Shown here: piece after piece, positions 35,050 through 44,561 of the stretch
Layout: each line of letters opens with the position of its first letter
Position numbering within the stretch: position 1 is the stretch's first letter
NCBI GenBank assembly: GCA_019118345.1
Contig: DWZD01000007.1
Coordinates: forward strand, 1-64,000
Reading direction: 5' to 3'
DNA from: Candidatus Desulfovibrio intestinavium
GTDB taxonomy: Bacteria; Desulfobacterota; Desulfovibrionia; Desulfovibrionales; Desulfovibrionaceae
Length of the DNA: 64,000 bases
Notes under the pieces: model-generated
What the model was told of the DNA's origin: nothing
Seen by the model: only the letters and a program-made list of their open reading frames with translations
Databases searched by the model: none
Program-made: the position numbers and the translations under genes

Positions 35050-35204
35050 GACACAACCTCCTGATGGATATACGGGAAAAGGCGGCAGCTGGCAATGCCG
35101 TACCCCGCGAATGCCGCCGGGCCGCCTCGACAGGCAGGCCTTTTTTGCGGCATGATGAGCGGGCCGCGAGCGTCCTTGAGGCGCAGGCGGCGGGGAGGTG
35201 CGTG

Positions 35205-35696
35205 ATGCCGCAATGGATCATTCTGGGCTTTTGCCGGCTGGGGGTGGCGGGGCTTTCGCCGATCATGCCGGGAACCTGCGGCACGGCGCTGGCCTGTCTG
35301 CTGGCCCCGTGGTGCTTTCTGCCCCTGCCGCCGTGGGCGCGTCTCGGCCTGCTGGCGCTGCTGTTCGTGCTGGGCGCGCTGGCCGCCACGCGGGCCGAAA
35401 TCCTGCTGGGCCGCAGCGATCCCGGGGAAGTGGTCATCGACGAACTGGTGGGCGTCTGGCTGGTGCTGCTGCCCTTTGCCTACTCGGCCAAGAGCGTGCC
35501 GTGGGATCTGCTGCTGGCGGCCTTTCTGCTGTTCCGCTTTTTCGACATGGTCAAGCCGTGGCCGGTGCGGGCATCGGAACGCTGGTTGCCCGGCGGCTGG
35601 GGCGTCATGCTGGATGACGTGGTGGCGGGCTGTCTGGCGCTTGTCTGTCTGACCCTGCTGTGCTGGCTGCTGGGCATCGTGCCGGGGAGAGGCTGA
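35205..35696 (+). CDS. pgpA: Phosphatidylglycerophosphatase A
   Basis: A 163-residue membrane phosphatase making phosphatidylglycerol from phosphatidylglycerophosphate. Signatures: GLSPIMPGTCGTALA, DPGEVVIDELVGVW (acidic metal site), RFFDMVKPWPV and GWGVMLDDVVAGC. Four hydrophobic helices. ATG 35205 has GGGGAGG 6 bases upstream; the frame is open to 35064 but that part is not protein-like. Confidence 0.93.
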   Translation: MPQWIILGFCRLGVAGLSPIMPGTCGTALACLLAPWCFLPLPPWARLGLLALLFVLGALAATRAEILLGRSDPGEVVIDELVGVWLVLLPFAYSAKSVPWDLLLAAFLLFRFFDMVKPWPVRASERWLPGGWGVMLDDVVAGCLALVCLTLLCWLLGIVPGRG

Positions 35697-35832
35697 GACC
35701 GTTGCCGTGCCCGGTCTGCCGCCGTGTCGATGATATGCCGGGCGCGCTCGCTCCTGTGAGCGCAACGACGAAAAGCGCACCGCCTGCCCGGCAGGGCAGA
35801 GGGTGCGCTCCCCGTAAAAGCGGCGCGGGAGG

Positions 35833-36051
35833 CTACTTCATGCGGTAGGTGATGCGACCGCGCGTCAAATCGTAGGGGGAAAGCTCCACCTTCACGCGGT
35901 CGCCCGGCAGGATGCGGATGTAAAATTTGCGCATCTTGCCGGAAATGTGGGCCAGCACTTCGTGCCCGTTTTCCAGTTCGACCCGGAACATGGCATTGGG
36001 CAGGGCTTCCTGCACCACGCCATCCACTTCAAAGGAACCTTCTTTGGCCAT
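35833..36051 (-). CDS. infA: Translation initiation factor IF-1
   Basis: A 72-residue OB-fold protein: [40 protein letters not shown] and [22 protein letters not shown]. Normal length. The ATG at 36051 gives the family N-terminus; an upstream ATG at 36069 adds six non-conserved residues and overlaps the ribosome site. Here infA is not linked to other ribosomal protein genes. Confidence 0.97.
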   Translation of the reverse strand: MAKEGSFEVDGVVQEALPNAMFRVELENGHEVLAHISGKMRKFYIRILPGDRVKVELSPYDLTRGRITYRMK

Positions 36052-36141
36052 GACGCCTCCCGATTGCATCTGTGTATCCGTTTAGACTAGCCGGAAAGCG
36101 GCTTGTCTGTCAAATGGCAAGCCGGGCCGGCGCATCGGGGA

Positions 36142-36930
36142 TCAGCGGGGCTTTTCCCCGTTGTGGGCGCGCCAGAGCAGCCAGGCTCCCACGGCCATGA
36201 GCGGCAGGCAAAGCACCTGCCCCATGGTCAGCCAGCCGAAGGCCAGATAGCCGAGCTGCACATCCGGCACGCGCACGAATTCCACACCAAAGCGGAACAG
36301 GCCGTAGAGCAGGGCAAAAAGGCCGGACACCGCGCCCGGCGCGCGTTTCTTGGCCGAGAAAATCCAGAGCACCGCAAAAAGAACGAGGCCTTCCAGCAGG
36401 GCTTCGTACAGCTGGGAGGGGTGGCGCGGCCACGGCCCGCCGTGGGGAAAGATCATGGCCCAGGGCAGGTCGCTGGGCTTGCCCCACAATTCGCCGTTGA
36501 TGAAGTTGCCCATGCGCCCGAAAAAGAGACCCTGCGGCACCAGCGGCGCAATGAAGTCCGCCACCTCCAGAAAGCGGCGCTTGCGGGTACGGGAAAAATA
36601 CCAGAACGCGCCCACCACGCCCAGCAGGCCGCCGTGAAAGGACATGCCGCCGTTCCAGACCCGGAAGATTTCCAGCGGATCGCGGATGTAGTCCGCCAGA
36701 TCGTAAAAGAGCACATAGCCGAGGCGCGCGCCGAGGATGACGCCCAGCATGACGAAGGTCAGCAGATCGTCCACGTCGCGCGGCTGCCAGCCCGAGCCGG
36801 GCCGGGCGGCCCGCAGGCGGCCCAGAATCCAGCCGCCCACAAAGGCAAAGAGATACATGAGGCCGTACCAGCGCAGTTGCAGCGAACCGATGCTGAAGGC
36901 CACGGGATCGATCCGGGGAAAGGTCATCAT
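36142..36930 (-). CDS. lgt: Prolipoprotein diacylglyceryl transferase
   Basis: A 262-residue inner-membrane enzyme that adds diacylglycerol to lipobox cysteines, needed for the lipoproteins of this window. Conserved: [56 protein letters not shown] and [13 protein letters not shown]. Start overlaps the moaC stop by four bases, so they form an operon. Confidence 0.96.
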   Translation of the reverse strand: MMTFPRIDPVAFSIGSLQLRWYGLMYLFAFVGGWILGRLRAARPGSGWQPRDVDDLLTFVMLGVILGARLGYVLFYDLADYIRDPLEIFRVWNGGMSFHGGLLGVVGAFWYFSRTRKRRFLEVADFIAPLVPQGLFFGRMGNFINGELWGKPSDLPWAMIFPHGGPWPRHPSQLYEALLEGLVLFAVLWIFSAKKRAPGAVSGLFALLYGLFRFGVEFVRVPDVQLGYLAFGWLTMGQVLCLPLMAVGAWLLWRAHNGEKPR

Positions 36931-37445
36931 GCCTCAGCCCCCCGCAGGTCGGCGGGCAGACAGGCGTCCGGGGCCTCGAAGCGTCCGCTCTTGCCGCCGT
37001 CCTTGAGCAGCAGGCGCACGCGTTCGATGACGATATCGCGCTGCACGGCCTTGCACATGTCGTAAATGGTGGCCGCCGCCATCTGTGCGGCCACGATGGC
37101 TTCCATTTCCACGCCGGTGGGGCCGTCGGTGCGGGCCTCGCTCAGGATGCGGATGGTGGACGCGCCTGCGTCGATCTCGAAACGCACGTCCGCAAAGCTC
37201 AGGCCCAGCGGATGACACATGGGGATGAGTTCCGCCGTGCGCTTGGCGGCCATGATGCCGCCGATCTTGGCGCAGGTCAGCACGTCGCCCTTGGGCAGGG
37301 CCGCGCGCCGCAGCAAGTCCAGCGTTGACGGCGACAGGCGCACAAGCGCCTCGGCCACGGCCACGCGCCGGGTGGCGGGTTTGTGTCCGACATCCACCAT
37401 GCAGACGTTGCCGCGGCTGTCCAGATGGGAAAAGGCGTTGTCCAT
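36927..37445 (-). CDS. moaC: Cyclic pyranopterin monophosphate synthase
   Basis: A 172-residue enzyme making cyclic pyranopterin monophosphate in molybdenum/tungsten cofactor synthesis. Conserved: [55 protein letters not shown] and [12 protein letters not shown] (catalytic Lys and Asp). ATG 37445 is used since GAGGA lies 6 bases upstream; the frame is open far beyond but that part is not protein-like. The cofactor need fits the modABC transporter further along. Confidence 0.95.
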   Translation of the reverse strand: MDNAFSHLDSRGNVCMVDVGHKPATRRVAVAEALVRLSPSTLDLLRRAALPKGDVLTCAKIGGIMAAKRTAELIPMCHPLGLSFADVRFEIDAGASTIRILSEARTDGPTGVEMEAIVAAQMAAATIYDMCKAVQRDIVIERVRLLLKDGGKSGRFEAPDACLPADLRGAEA

Positions 37446-37578
37446 GCAGTCCTCGATGGTATTGGTGTGGCTGTTCTCTTTACCGGAGGCCGGGCGCGGC
37501 GTCCAGTCCCGGCGCGGGCCGTGCCGCCGGAACGTCCCGGGCATACGGCGGCAACAGCCCTGCGCGCGTCGGCAGGCT

Positions 37579-38727
37579 TCAGCGCAGGCCCAGCCACCAG
37601 TCCAGCCCCTGCGCGGAGCGGGGCGGGGTGGGCGTCTGCCAGCCGGTATCGCGGCCGCTGTCCGGCAGATGGAAGCGCTCGCGCAGCAGGCGTGGCCCGC
37701 TGTCGCCATAGCCCAGTTCCACAAAGAGCTGGAAGGGCGCGCCGCCGCCTCTGGCCCGCAGGCGCATGATGCGACGCACCAGCCGCAGGCTGCTGCCGAA
37801 GCGATCGTCCGCAATGTCCAGATAGCCGCGCAGGGCCTGCGGCTGCGAGACGGTCGCGGCCTGACCGTCCGGCGCGGACACGGCATCGGCGGGGAGCAGG
37901 GCCGGCGGCAGGGGCCGGGTGAAAGGCAGCAGGCTGAAATCGAGAAATTCCCGGCAGACGTTGGACTGTTCCCGCAGGCTCGCGGCCAGCTGCGGGCTCA
38001 GGGCGGGCTGCGGCATGCCCCGTTCATGCACCCGCCCCAGGGCGGTCAGGCCGTCGGCGCGCACCACAAGGCCGTTGGGCTGCTCTTCCTCATAAAGCGC
38101 CCGCCAGTAGAAGGGGGCAAAGGCGTCCGGCAGCACCACCAGCCGCTCGATAGTCCGGCCCTGCGCGGTCAGATCCGCCCGGTAGGCGGCGGCAAGGTGA
38201 CTGTTCAGGGCGAGGGCGCAGCCGGGATAGAGCAGCAGCCAGAGCAGGGCCAGCCGCGCCGGGCGCGTGCTGCCCCGGCGCAGGGCAAGGAAGGCCGCCG
38301 CCAGCAGGGGCAGAACCAGCAGGAGATCCACGATGAATACCCCGTTGAGGCGTATCCGTTCCGCCGAGAAGGGCAGAAAGATCATGGTGCCGTAGGTGGT
38401 GATGCAGTCCAGCCAGATATGCAGGAGGATCAGCCCGCCGAAAAAGAGCCAGACCAGTGGCAGCGGCCAGCGGTCTGGCGTGTCCCGCTTCCAGAGGGGG
38501 CGGGCCGCCAGCGCCGCCAGCAGGGCCAGCAGCGGCAGGTAGAACAGGGAATGGGTGATGCCGCGATGCAGTTGCAGAAATTGCAGCGGCCCGCGAATGA
38601 AGGCGATGTCGATATCGGGCAGGGCGGCCACCAGCGCGGCCAGGGGCACGGCCCAGCGGGTAGCGGGACGGCGGGGCAGGGCCAGCAGGGCCACGGCCCC
38701 GGAAGCGGCATGGGTTACGGGATCCAT
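37579..38727 (-). CDS. Membrane-bound metal-dependent hydrolase-like protein, YdjM/DUF457 type
   Basis: A 382-residue protein. The N-terminal 190 residues hold about five membrane helices with family His/Asp positions: [44 protein letters not shown] and [13 protein letters not shown]. The C-terminal 190 residues are soluble. Members are called metal-dependent hydrolases from these residues, but the reaction is not known. Single gene. Confidence 0.82.
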   Translation of the reverse strand: MDPVTHAASGAVALLALPRRPATRWAVPLAALVAALPDIDIAFIRGPLQFLQLHRGITHSLFYLPLLALLAALAARPLWKRDTPDRWPLPLVWLFFGGLILLHIWLDCITTYGTMIFLPFSAERIRLNGVFIVDLLLVLPLLAAAFLALRRGSTRPARLALLWLLLYPGCALALNSHLAAAYRADLTAQGRTIERLVVLPDAFAPFYWRALYEEEQPNGLVVRADGLTALGRVHERGMPQPALSPQLAASLREQSNVCREFLDFSLLPFTRPLPPALLPADAVSAPDGQAATVSQPQALRGYLDIADDRFGSSLRLVRRIMRLRARGGGAPFQLFVELGYGDSGPRLLRERFHLPDSGRDTGWQTPTPPRSAQGLDWWLGLR

Positions 38728-38760
38728 TGTTTCCTCGAACGGAGTCGTTGTGACGGCTGA

Positions 38761-39210
38761 TCAGCGGCATGGCGGCACGAGAAAGCCGTGTTCTCGTGCG
38801 TTTTGCGGCGGGAAGGGCGGGCGCTTTCCCGGTCTGCGCCTCATGTTGTCGTGTCCCTGTGTCGGCGGGGCTGCCGCCGCCGGATCTCGCAGCGGCAGAC
38901 TCGCGACCGTTTCCGGCTCTTCCGGCAGCGGGGCGTCCGTCGCGCCCGCCTCAAGCCGGAGGGCGTACCACGCCGTATCCTCTGTCAGCGGCCGCCGCAG
39001 CGCAAAGACGGTAAACAGGCGCTGCGGCGCCATGCGCAATTGGAGCTTGAACAACTGCCACCGACTGCGCCGCAGGCGGGAACTCTCCGGCGCCGGGGCA
39101 CAGAAAAAGAGGGTCAGCGCGACGAACGTTGTGACGTCCGTCAGCAGGAGGCAGACGGCAGCCCCCGTCAGGAAAACACCAAGCACTTGCAGCAGCGTCA
39201 GCAATTCCAC
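38761..39210 (-). CDS. Unknown membrane protein, last gene of an envelope operon
   Basis: A 149-residue protein from a GTG start with GGAG 6 bases upstream: one or two N-terminal membrane helices (ELLTLLQVLGVFLTGAAVCLLL, TTFVALTLFFC), a basic segment with LFKLQLRMAPQRLF, then a Pro/Ala-rich tail. The frame is open to 39393, but the upstream part overlaps the preceding gene and lacks a ribosome site. I do not recognise it. It follows three other unknown envelope proteins on the same strand. Confidence 0.5.
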   Translation of the reverse strand: MELLTLLQVLGVFLTGAAVCLLLTDVTTFVALTLFFCAPAPESSRLRRSRWQLFKLQLRMAPQRLFTVFALRRPLTEDTAWYALRLEAGATDAPLPEEPETVASLPLRDPAAAAPPTQGHDNMRRRPGKRPPFPPQNAREHGFLVPPCR

Positions 39211-39268
39211 GAAATCTCCGTTTGCCGGGCCGTGTTGCGGCCGGCGGGCGGCACGGCGCTGCCCGGCC

Positions 39269-39868
39269 TTATTCGAGCTTGTCCCTGCGGGCCAGTCGCT
39301 GCCGTTTCCACGCCGCATACTGTGCCCTCCGCGAGTCCGCGCGGGAGTCGGCGTCATCCCTGCGGCGCGCGCGAGCGGGCCGAATGGCGCCAAAATAGAG
39401 GGCGAGAACCAGCGCGATGAACAGGCCCGGGCCGAATATCCTCATGTCCTGGAGCAGGGACATGAGGGTCTCGGCCACGGAGGGACGGGCCTCCTCCGCA
39501 AAGGCGCCGGCCGCTGTGTGCGGGAATCGCGGGGGAGCCGCAATGTCGCGCAGGACGTCTTCCCTGTCGTCCGGCTCGGCGTAGTTGCGGCCTGCCGCCT
39601 GCTTGCGCCGTGCCGCCGCCTGCTCCGCCATGTCCACGAGCTGGAACAGCTGCTGAATCCGCTGCAGCCTGACCAGTTCCTCCACAGTGGCCTGTTGGGC
39701 GGCGCTCATGTCCGCCTCGTCGGCCTGCGCCGTTGAAGCCGCCGGGAAAAGGCAGAGCATGAGCAGCGGCAGACAGGCAAGGCCGCGCGGCAGGAACCGG
39801 CGGTCGATGGTACGGCGGGGCAGGATTGCCCGGGCGGCGTTGCCGATGGTGGGGCGGGATGGGGATTT
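39269..39868 (-). CDS. Unknown exported, single-pass membrane protein
   Basis: A 199-residue protein. An N-terminal hydrophobic signal (LACLPLLMLCLFPAASTAQA), a helical segment (ATVEELVRLQRIQQLFQLVDMAEQAAARR), a membrane helix (IFGPGLFIALVLALYFGAI), and a basic tail ending QYAAWKRQRLARRDKLE. The tail resembles that of the adjacent gene product (RYAAWLRQRRLHMNRKS), so the two may share a binding partner or ancestor. ATG 39868 has GGGAG 8 bases upstream. Family not recognised. Confidence 0.6.
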   Translation of the reverse strand, partial: KSPSRPTIGNAARAILPRRTIDRRFLPRGLACLPLLMLCLFPAASTAQADEADMSAAQQATVEELVRLQRIQQLFQLVDMAEQAAARRKQAAGRNYAEPDDREDVLRDIAAPPRFPHTAAGAFAEEARPSVAETLMSLLQDMRIFGPGLFIALVLALYFGAIRPARARRRDDADSRADSRRAQYAAWKRQRLARRDKLE

Positions 39869-39956
39869 CATGCGGCTTCTCCCTGGCATTCGGACTGTGG
39901 CTGAGCGTGAAAAACGGGTGCGCGGCAATCATGCGGCCCGGCGGCGGCACGCGGCA

Positions 39957-40742
39957 TCATGACTTCCTGTTCATATGGAGCCGGCGCTGCCGCAACCATG
40001 CCGCGTAACGGCCTTCCATCGCCTGTCCGGCAGGGGGCGGCGTCGCGCCGGACTGCGGCGGGACGGCACGGTTTGCGGCTTCCGTCGCTTGCGGCGTTCC
40101 CGTCGCGCCGGGCTGCGGCACATCGTCCTGTCGGGCGGCGGGTGTTCCCCAAGCCTTCCACTTGCGCACCAGCCGCAGTATCCATTTGACATAGAGCGGA
40201 AGTTCCTCTTGCCAAACGACGTACTTCGTATGGGGATGCTCCATCATGTATTTTTCGATCTTTTTTTTGGCGGCGGCCTGACGCTGCAAATCCTCAGCGC
40301 CATTATCCTCATTTGTCCAAATGGTGAGCGGGAATTTTCCGCTTCTGAAGACCGCCCAAGGGCCCGCCCCGAACTTGAAGGCGTTATAGAAAAGGAATGC
40401 CATAAAAGCAAGGAAAAGCAGTGTCTTGGCTGCTTCCCAGGTCTGGTGGCGGCGTTCGGCCGCCCTTTCCTCGAAGTCGAGCGAGGCCAGCCTTTCCTTC
40501 TCGGGCCGGTACCATTCGGGGCAGTCGTCAGGGGCGTCGCGGGGCGGTTCGGACGGTTGTGCCGCCGCCGTGTCCTGCGGGCCCGTGCCCGGGAGCGGCT
40601 GCGCCAGCTCTTCGCGCAGCTCCCTGAGCCGTCCGGCCATGTCCGCCATCCCGGCCGGTTCCGCGACCGCGACGGACGCCGGAGCCAGGCAGAGGCAGAG
40701 CGCCCACAGGCAGAGGAGCAGTCCCGGCAGTCGCACGGCCAT
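39957..40742 (-). CDS. Unknown exported, single-pass membrane protein
   Basis: A 261-residue protein with a signal peptide (LLLCLWALCLCLAPASVAVA), a periplasmic helical/Pro-rich segment, one membrane helix (TLLFLAFMAFLFYNAFKFG), a cytoplasmic domain (IWTNEDNG...KKKIEKYMMEHPHTKYVVWQEELPLYVKWILRLV), a Pro/Ala-rich linker and the basic tail YAAWLRQRRLHMNRKS shared with its neighbour. Starts 4 bases after the lipoprotein stop, so operonic. Family not recognised. Confidence 0.65.
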   Translation of the reverse strand: MAVRLPGLLLCLWALCLCLAPASVAVAEPAGMADMAGRLRELREELAQPLPGTGPQDTAAAQPSEPPRDAPDDCPEWYRPEKERLASLDFEERAAERRHQTWEAAKTLLFLAFMAFLFYNAFKFGAGPWAVFRSGKFPLTIWTNEDNGAEDLQRQAAAKKKIEKYMMEHPHTKYVVWQEELPLYVKWILRLVRKWKAWGTPAARQDDVPQPGATGTPQATEAANRAVPPQSGATPPPAGQAMEGRYAAWLRQRRLHMNRKS

Positions 40743-40746
40743 CCCC

Positions 40747-41076
40747 CTACTGCCGGAAGGGACTGCGCTGGCGCGGCACTTCGCGGTATTCCGGGGACTC
40801 GGGATTCACGCGGTTGTGGTAGCGGTTGATATAGTTGCGGTAGGCATCCAGCCGGGCTTGCTGCATCTGCATCATGATGTTCGGTTGATTGTAGTAATAG
40901 AGGCGCCGCTGTATGGGATTGGCCCCGGTAAAAGGCTGGCGCAGGCTGTCCACCGAGCTGACGCCGAGGGCTTCGCCGTCCGGCTCGGACGTGCCGGTGC
41001 CGATATCCTTCGGCCCGCAGGCCGGGAGCAGGGCGAGCGTCAGCAGCAGGGGGAGCAGAATGGCAATGCGTCTCAT
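40747..41076 (-). CDS. Small lipoprotein, first gene of the unknown envelope operon
   Basis: A 109-residue lipoprotein: MRRIAILLPLLLTLALLPAC gives the lipobox LLPAC. The mature part is Gln/Asn/Tyr-rich: YYYNQPNIMMQMQQARLDAYRNYINRYH. ATG 41076 is chosen because it starts the signal peptide, although no good ribosome site is visible. Together with the three downstream genes it may form an envelope-spanning assembly, which is inference from the lipoprotein plus single-pass proteins. Confidence 0.65.
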   Translation of the reverse strand: MRRIAILLPLLLTLALLPACGPKDIGTGTSEPDGEALGVSSVDSLRQPFTGANPIQRRLYYYNQPNIMMQMQQARLDAYRNYINRYHNRVNPESPEYREVPRQRSPFRQ

Positions 41077-41264
41077 GGCATGAGCATAGCCGCAGACGCT
41101 GCAGGAGGCAAGCGGCGCGCGACCGCCGGAAAGGCGGCGGACGGGCGGGCGAGTTGACCTTTGCTCGGCCTGCGGATATAATCGTTCATTACGGTGACGG
41201 GGCTGCCCGTCGTGTACCGGAACCACATCAAGCGTCGGATATTCCGCAAGGGAGCGGCCAGCGT

Positions 41265-42053
41265 ATGGACAAAACCGTGGAGAACGGCACACCGCAACAT
41301 GGAGGCAAGGCTCCGCACAAGGGGGTCTACGTTCTGCCCAATCTCATTACGTCCCTGAGCATGTTCATGGGCTTTCTCTGCATGGTCTGGGCCGTGCAGG
41401 GCCGCTTTGAGGCGGCGGTCTGCGCCATCTTCCTCTCCGCCCTGCTGGACGGCATGGACGGCAAGGTGGCCCGCCTCACCGGCACGGCCAGCGAGTTCGG
41501 CGTGCAGTATGACTCCCTGGCCGATCTGGTGGCCTTCGGGGTGGCGCCGGCCATGCTCATGTGGCAGTGGCAGCTGGGCTGCTTCGGTCGCTGGGGCGTG
41601 GCCGCGGCTTTCCTCTATGCCGCCTGCGGCGCGCTGCGTCTGGCGCGCTTCAACGTGAGCACCACCTTCGTGAGCAAGCGTTTCTTCATCGGGCTGCCCA
41701 TTCCGGCAGGCGGCTGCACGCTGGCGACCTTCGTGCTCTTTGCCGGCGCGCTGCCGGATGTTTTCGCGCCCGCCATTCCCGTCCTCAGCTTTTTGCTCGT
41801 CATTTTCATCGGCCTGCTCATGGTCAGCAAGGTGCGGTATTTTTCCTTCAAGGAATATGACTTCCTGCGCGCCCATCCCATTCGCTCGCTGGTGGGCGCC
41901 CTGCTGGCCCTCGGGCTGGTCTATGCCCAGCCGCGCATTTTCGGCTTTCTGCTCTGCGCCGTCTATATCGTGGGGGGCATCGTCTATACCCTCGTGATCC
42001 TGCCCCGGCGCAATCGCCAGATTGCGCGCGCCCTGTCCTCGCCGGAGGAGTAG
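41265..42053 (+). CDS. pssA: CDP-diacylglycerol-serine O-phosphatidyltransferase
   Basis: A 262-residue membrane enzyme that makes phosphatidylserine. The CDP-alcohol phosphotransferase motif DG-x2-AR-x8-G-x3-D-x3-D is present as DGMDGKVARLTGTASEFGVQ then YDSLAD. About seven membrane helices; LRLARFNVS and GLPIPAG are family segments. Start at ATG 41265 with GGGAG about 12 bases upstream. It precedes psd, the next step to phosphatidylethanolamine. Confidence 0.95.
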   Translation: MDKTVENGTPQHGGKAPHKGVYVLPNLITSLSMFMGFLCMVWAVQGRFEAAVCAIFLSALLDGMDGKVARLTGTASEFGVQYDSLADLVAFGVAPAMLMWQWQLGCFGRWGVAAAFLYAACGALRLARFNVSTTFVSKRFFIGLPIPAGGCTLATFVLFAGALPDVFAPAIPVLSFLLVIFIGLLMVSKVRYFSFKEYDFLRAHPIRSLVGALLALGLVYAQPRIFGFLLCAVYIVGGIVYTLVILPRRNRQIARALSSPEE

Positions 42054-42166
42054 CCCGCGCGGCCCGGGACAGGCAAGGCCCGCCGTGAGGCGTTCCCCGG
42101 CGAAGGGCCGGGCCCGCCGAGGGGCGTCCCCGTCCCCCCCCCGTTTCAGCACCCCAAGGAGAATCT

Positions 42167-42820
42167 ATGCATCCCGCCCGTTGCGGCATCACGCCCGAAG
42201 GCTGGCCGGTCATCGGCCTTACCGCCCTGGCCGCCCTCGTCCTTGCCCTGCTGGATTGCGGCCTGCCTGCCGTGCTCCTGCTGCTGCTCTGCTGGTTTTC
42301 TCTTTTCTTCTTCCGCGATCCCGAGCGCGTCGTGCCGCAGGAAAAAGGGGCTGCCGTGAGTCCTGCCGACGGGCGCGTCATCCGCATCGAGGAGCGCCCG
42401 GATCCCGTCACCGGCGAGCGCCGCCAGTGCCTGAGCATCTTCATGAACGTCTTTAGCGTGCACGTGAACCGCAGCCCCGTCGAGGCCGCCCGGGTGGAGG
42501 AAATCCGCTACTGGCCGGGCAAGTTCCTCAATGCCGCCTACGACAAGGCCGCCGAGGAGAACGAGCGCTGCGCCCTGCGCCTGTCGCATTCCGTGGACGG
42601 CTCGTCGTGGACGGTGGTGCAGATCGCGGGCCTCATTGCCCGGCGCATCGTCTGCCGGGCCGAGGAGGGCGACCGGCTGGCGCGCGGCGAGCGCTTCGGC
42701 ATGATCCGCTTCGGTTCCCGCGTTGACCTTTATCTGCCCGAAAGCTATGCTCCTGCCGTTTTTGTCGGGGAGCGCGTCTTTGCCGGGCAAAGCATCGTGG
42801 CCCGGCGCAAGACCCCGTAG
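42167..42820 (+). CDS. psd: Phosphatidylserine decarboxylase, short type
   Basis: A 217-residue decarboxylase precursor producing phosphatidylethanolamine. [16 protein letters not shown] holds the Gly-Ser self-cleavage site that makes the pyruvoyl group; [35 protein letters not shown] and NERCALRL are family segments. AAGGAG lies 6 bases before the ATG. Length fits the short bacterial class II form. Confidence 0.95.
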   Translation: MHPARCGITPEGWPVIGLTALAALVLALLDCGLPAVLLLLLCWFSLFFFRDPERVVPQEKGAAVSPADGRVIRIEERPDPVTGERRQCLSIFMNVFSVHVNRSPVEAARVEEIRYWPGKFLNAAYDKAAEENERCALRLSHSVDGSSWTVVQIAGLIARRIVCRAEEGDRLARGERFGMIRFGSRVDLYLPESYAPAVFVGERVFAGQSIVARRKTP

Positions 42821-42835
42821 GCCCGTCCCAGCCTT

Positions 42836-42909
42836 GGCGCGGAACGGACGCGCGGAAGGCGCCGCGGCGTCCCGGCTGACCGGCAGCTGAAGGCTGCCCG
42901 TTCCGCGCC
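42836..42909 (+). promoter_or_regulatory. Structured leader upstream of leuA
   Basis: A perfect 12-bp inverted repeat, GGCGCGGAACGG (42836-42847) with CCGTTCCGCGCC (42898-42909), encloses a smaller GGCAGC/GCTGCC hairpin. It lies 30 bases before leuA. It may end psd transcripts or regulate leu. Confidence 0.45.
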
Positions 42910-42938
42910 GGTGCGCCGCCACCAGAGGAGATACCGAT

Positions 42939-44486
42939 ATGGACAACATGGTTTATTTCTTCGATACCACCCTGCGCGACGGCGAACAGTCGCCGGGCGC
43001 GACCATGAACTTGCAGGAAAAACTCCGTCTGGCCCATCAGCTGGAAGTGCTGGGCGTGGACATCATGGAGGCGGGCTTCCCGGCCTCCAGCCCCGGCGAC
43101 TTTGCATCCGTGCGCACCATTGCCGAACAGGCGGGCGACATTCAGGTGGCCGGTCTGGCCCGCTGCGTGGATGGGGACATCGACCGCTGCTGGGAGGCCG
43201 TCAAGGTGGCCCGGCGGCCCCGCATCCATACCTTCCTTTCCACTTCGCCCCTGCACATGAAGCACAAACTGCGCAAGGAACCCGAGGTGGTATTGCAGAT
43301 GATCGAAGCCGGGGTGCGGCGCTGCGCGAGCTATACGGACAATGTGGAGTTTTCCGCCGAGGACGCCTCCCGCTCGGACAGGGACTTCCTCTGCCGGGTG
43401 GTGGAAACGGCCATCAAGGCCGGGGCGACCACCATCAACCTGCCGGACACCGTGGGCTATGCCCAGCCCGACGAATTTGCCGCGCTCATCAAATACGTCA
43501 TCGAGAACACGCCCAACAGCGACAAGGCCATTTTCAGCGTGCACTGCCACAATGACCTCGGTCTGGCCGTGGCCAATACCCTGGCCGCCCTGCGCGTGGG
43601 CGCGCGGCAGGCCGAGGTGACCATCGGCGGCATCGGCGAGCGCGCGGGCAATGCCGCGCTGGAAGAGGTGGTCATGGCCCTGCGCGTGCGCCATGACCTC
43701 TATCATCTGGAGCATCATATCCATACCGAACAGCTCTATCCCTCCTGCCGCCTGCTCTCCATGACCATCGGCCAGCCCATTGCCAACAACAAGGCCATTG
43801 TGGGGGCCAATGCCTTTGCGCACGAGTCGGGCATCCATCAGGATGGCATGCTCAAGAACCGCGAAACCTACGAGATCATGACCCCGCAATCCGTGGGCCG
43901 CACGGAATCCAGTCTGGTCATCGGCAAGCATTCGGGCCGCAACGCGGTGCGCAACAAGTTCGAGAGCATGGGCTACAAGCTGGACGACGAGCAGCTGCAG
44001 CTCGTGTTCGAGGCCGTGAAGAAGCTGGCCGACTGCAAGAAGACCCTGCACGACGACGACCTCATGGCGCTGGTGCAGGAAGAGGTCTACCGCATGCCCG
44101 ACCGCTTCCGGCTGCGCCATGTGAGCGTGCAGAGTTCCGACGCGGGCGGCGTGCCGCCCACGGCCGCTGTGCTCATGGACATCGACGGCATGGAGCGCAG
44201 CGGCGCGGGCTTCGGCGTGGGGCCGGTGGATGCCATCTTCAATGTCATCAATGACATGCTGGGCCGCGAACCGGAGCTGGAACAGTATGCCATCAATGCC
44301 ATCACCAGCGGCACGGACGCCCTCGGCGAAGTGACCGTGCGCTTGGGCGAGGGCAATTTCAAGGCCGTGGGCCGGGGGGCGCATCCCGACATTCTCGTGG
44401 CCAGCGCCCGGGCCTATGTGAACGCGCTCAACAATCTTGCCAAGAAGGAAAAGGAAGGCGAACGCCTGCATTGCCAGCACGGCTAG
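42939..44486 (+). CDS. leuA: 2-isopropylmalate synthase
   Basis: A 515-residue enzyme that condenses 2-oxoisovalerate with acetyl-CoA, the first step of leucine synthesis. Signatures: FDTTLRDGEQSPGATM, VHCHNDLGLAVANTLA (metal His), IGGIGERAGNAALEEV and AFAHESGIHQDGMLK. The C-terminal 120 residues (about 395-515) are the leucine-binding regulatory domain, so feedback inhibition is expected. GAGGAG lies 7 bases upstream. Confidence 0.97.
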   Translation: MDNMVYFFDTTLRDGEQSPGATMNLQEKLRLAHQLEVLGVDIMEAGFPASSPGDFASVRTIAEQAGDIQVAGLARCVDGDIDRCWEAVKVARRPRIHTFLSTSPLHMKHKLRKEPEVVLQMIEAGVRRCASYTDNVEFSAEDASRSDRDFLCRVVETAIKAGATTINLPDTVGYAQPDEFAALIKYVIENTPNSDKAIFSVHCHNDLGLAVANTLAALRVGARQAEVTIGGIGERAGNAALEEVVMALRVRHDLYHLEHHIHTEQLYPSCRLLSMTIGQPIANNKAIVGANAFAHESGIHQDGMLKNRETYEIMTPQSVGRTESSLVIGKHSGRNAVRNKFESMGYKLDDEQLQLVFEAVKKLADCKKTLHDDDLMALVQEEVYRMPDRFRLRHVSVQSSDAGGVPPTAAVLMDIDGMERSGAGFGVGPVDAIFNVINDMLGREPELEQYAINAITSGTDALGEVTVRLGEGNFKAVGRGAHPDILVASARAYVNALNNLAKKEKEGERLHCQHG

Positions 44487-44561
44487 CGTCCGCGATGACG
44501 CACGGGCGAACGTATTTTCTCATATCCGGCGGCCGGGAGCCGCCGCAAAGGAGTTTCGGGT

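Noticed and set aside
42167-44486. Leader peptide with Leu codons before leuA
   Set aside because: No short frame with a ribosome site and a run of leucine codons lies between psd and leuA; only the inverted repeats are seen.
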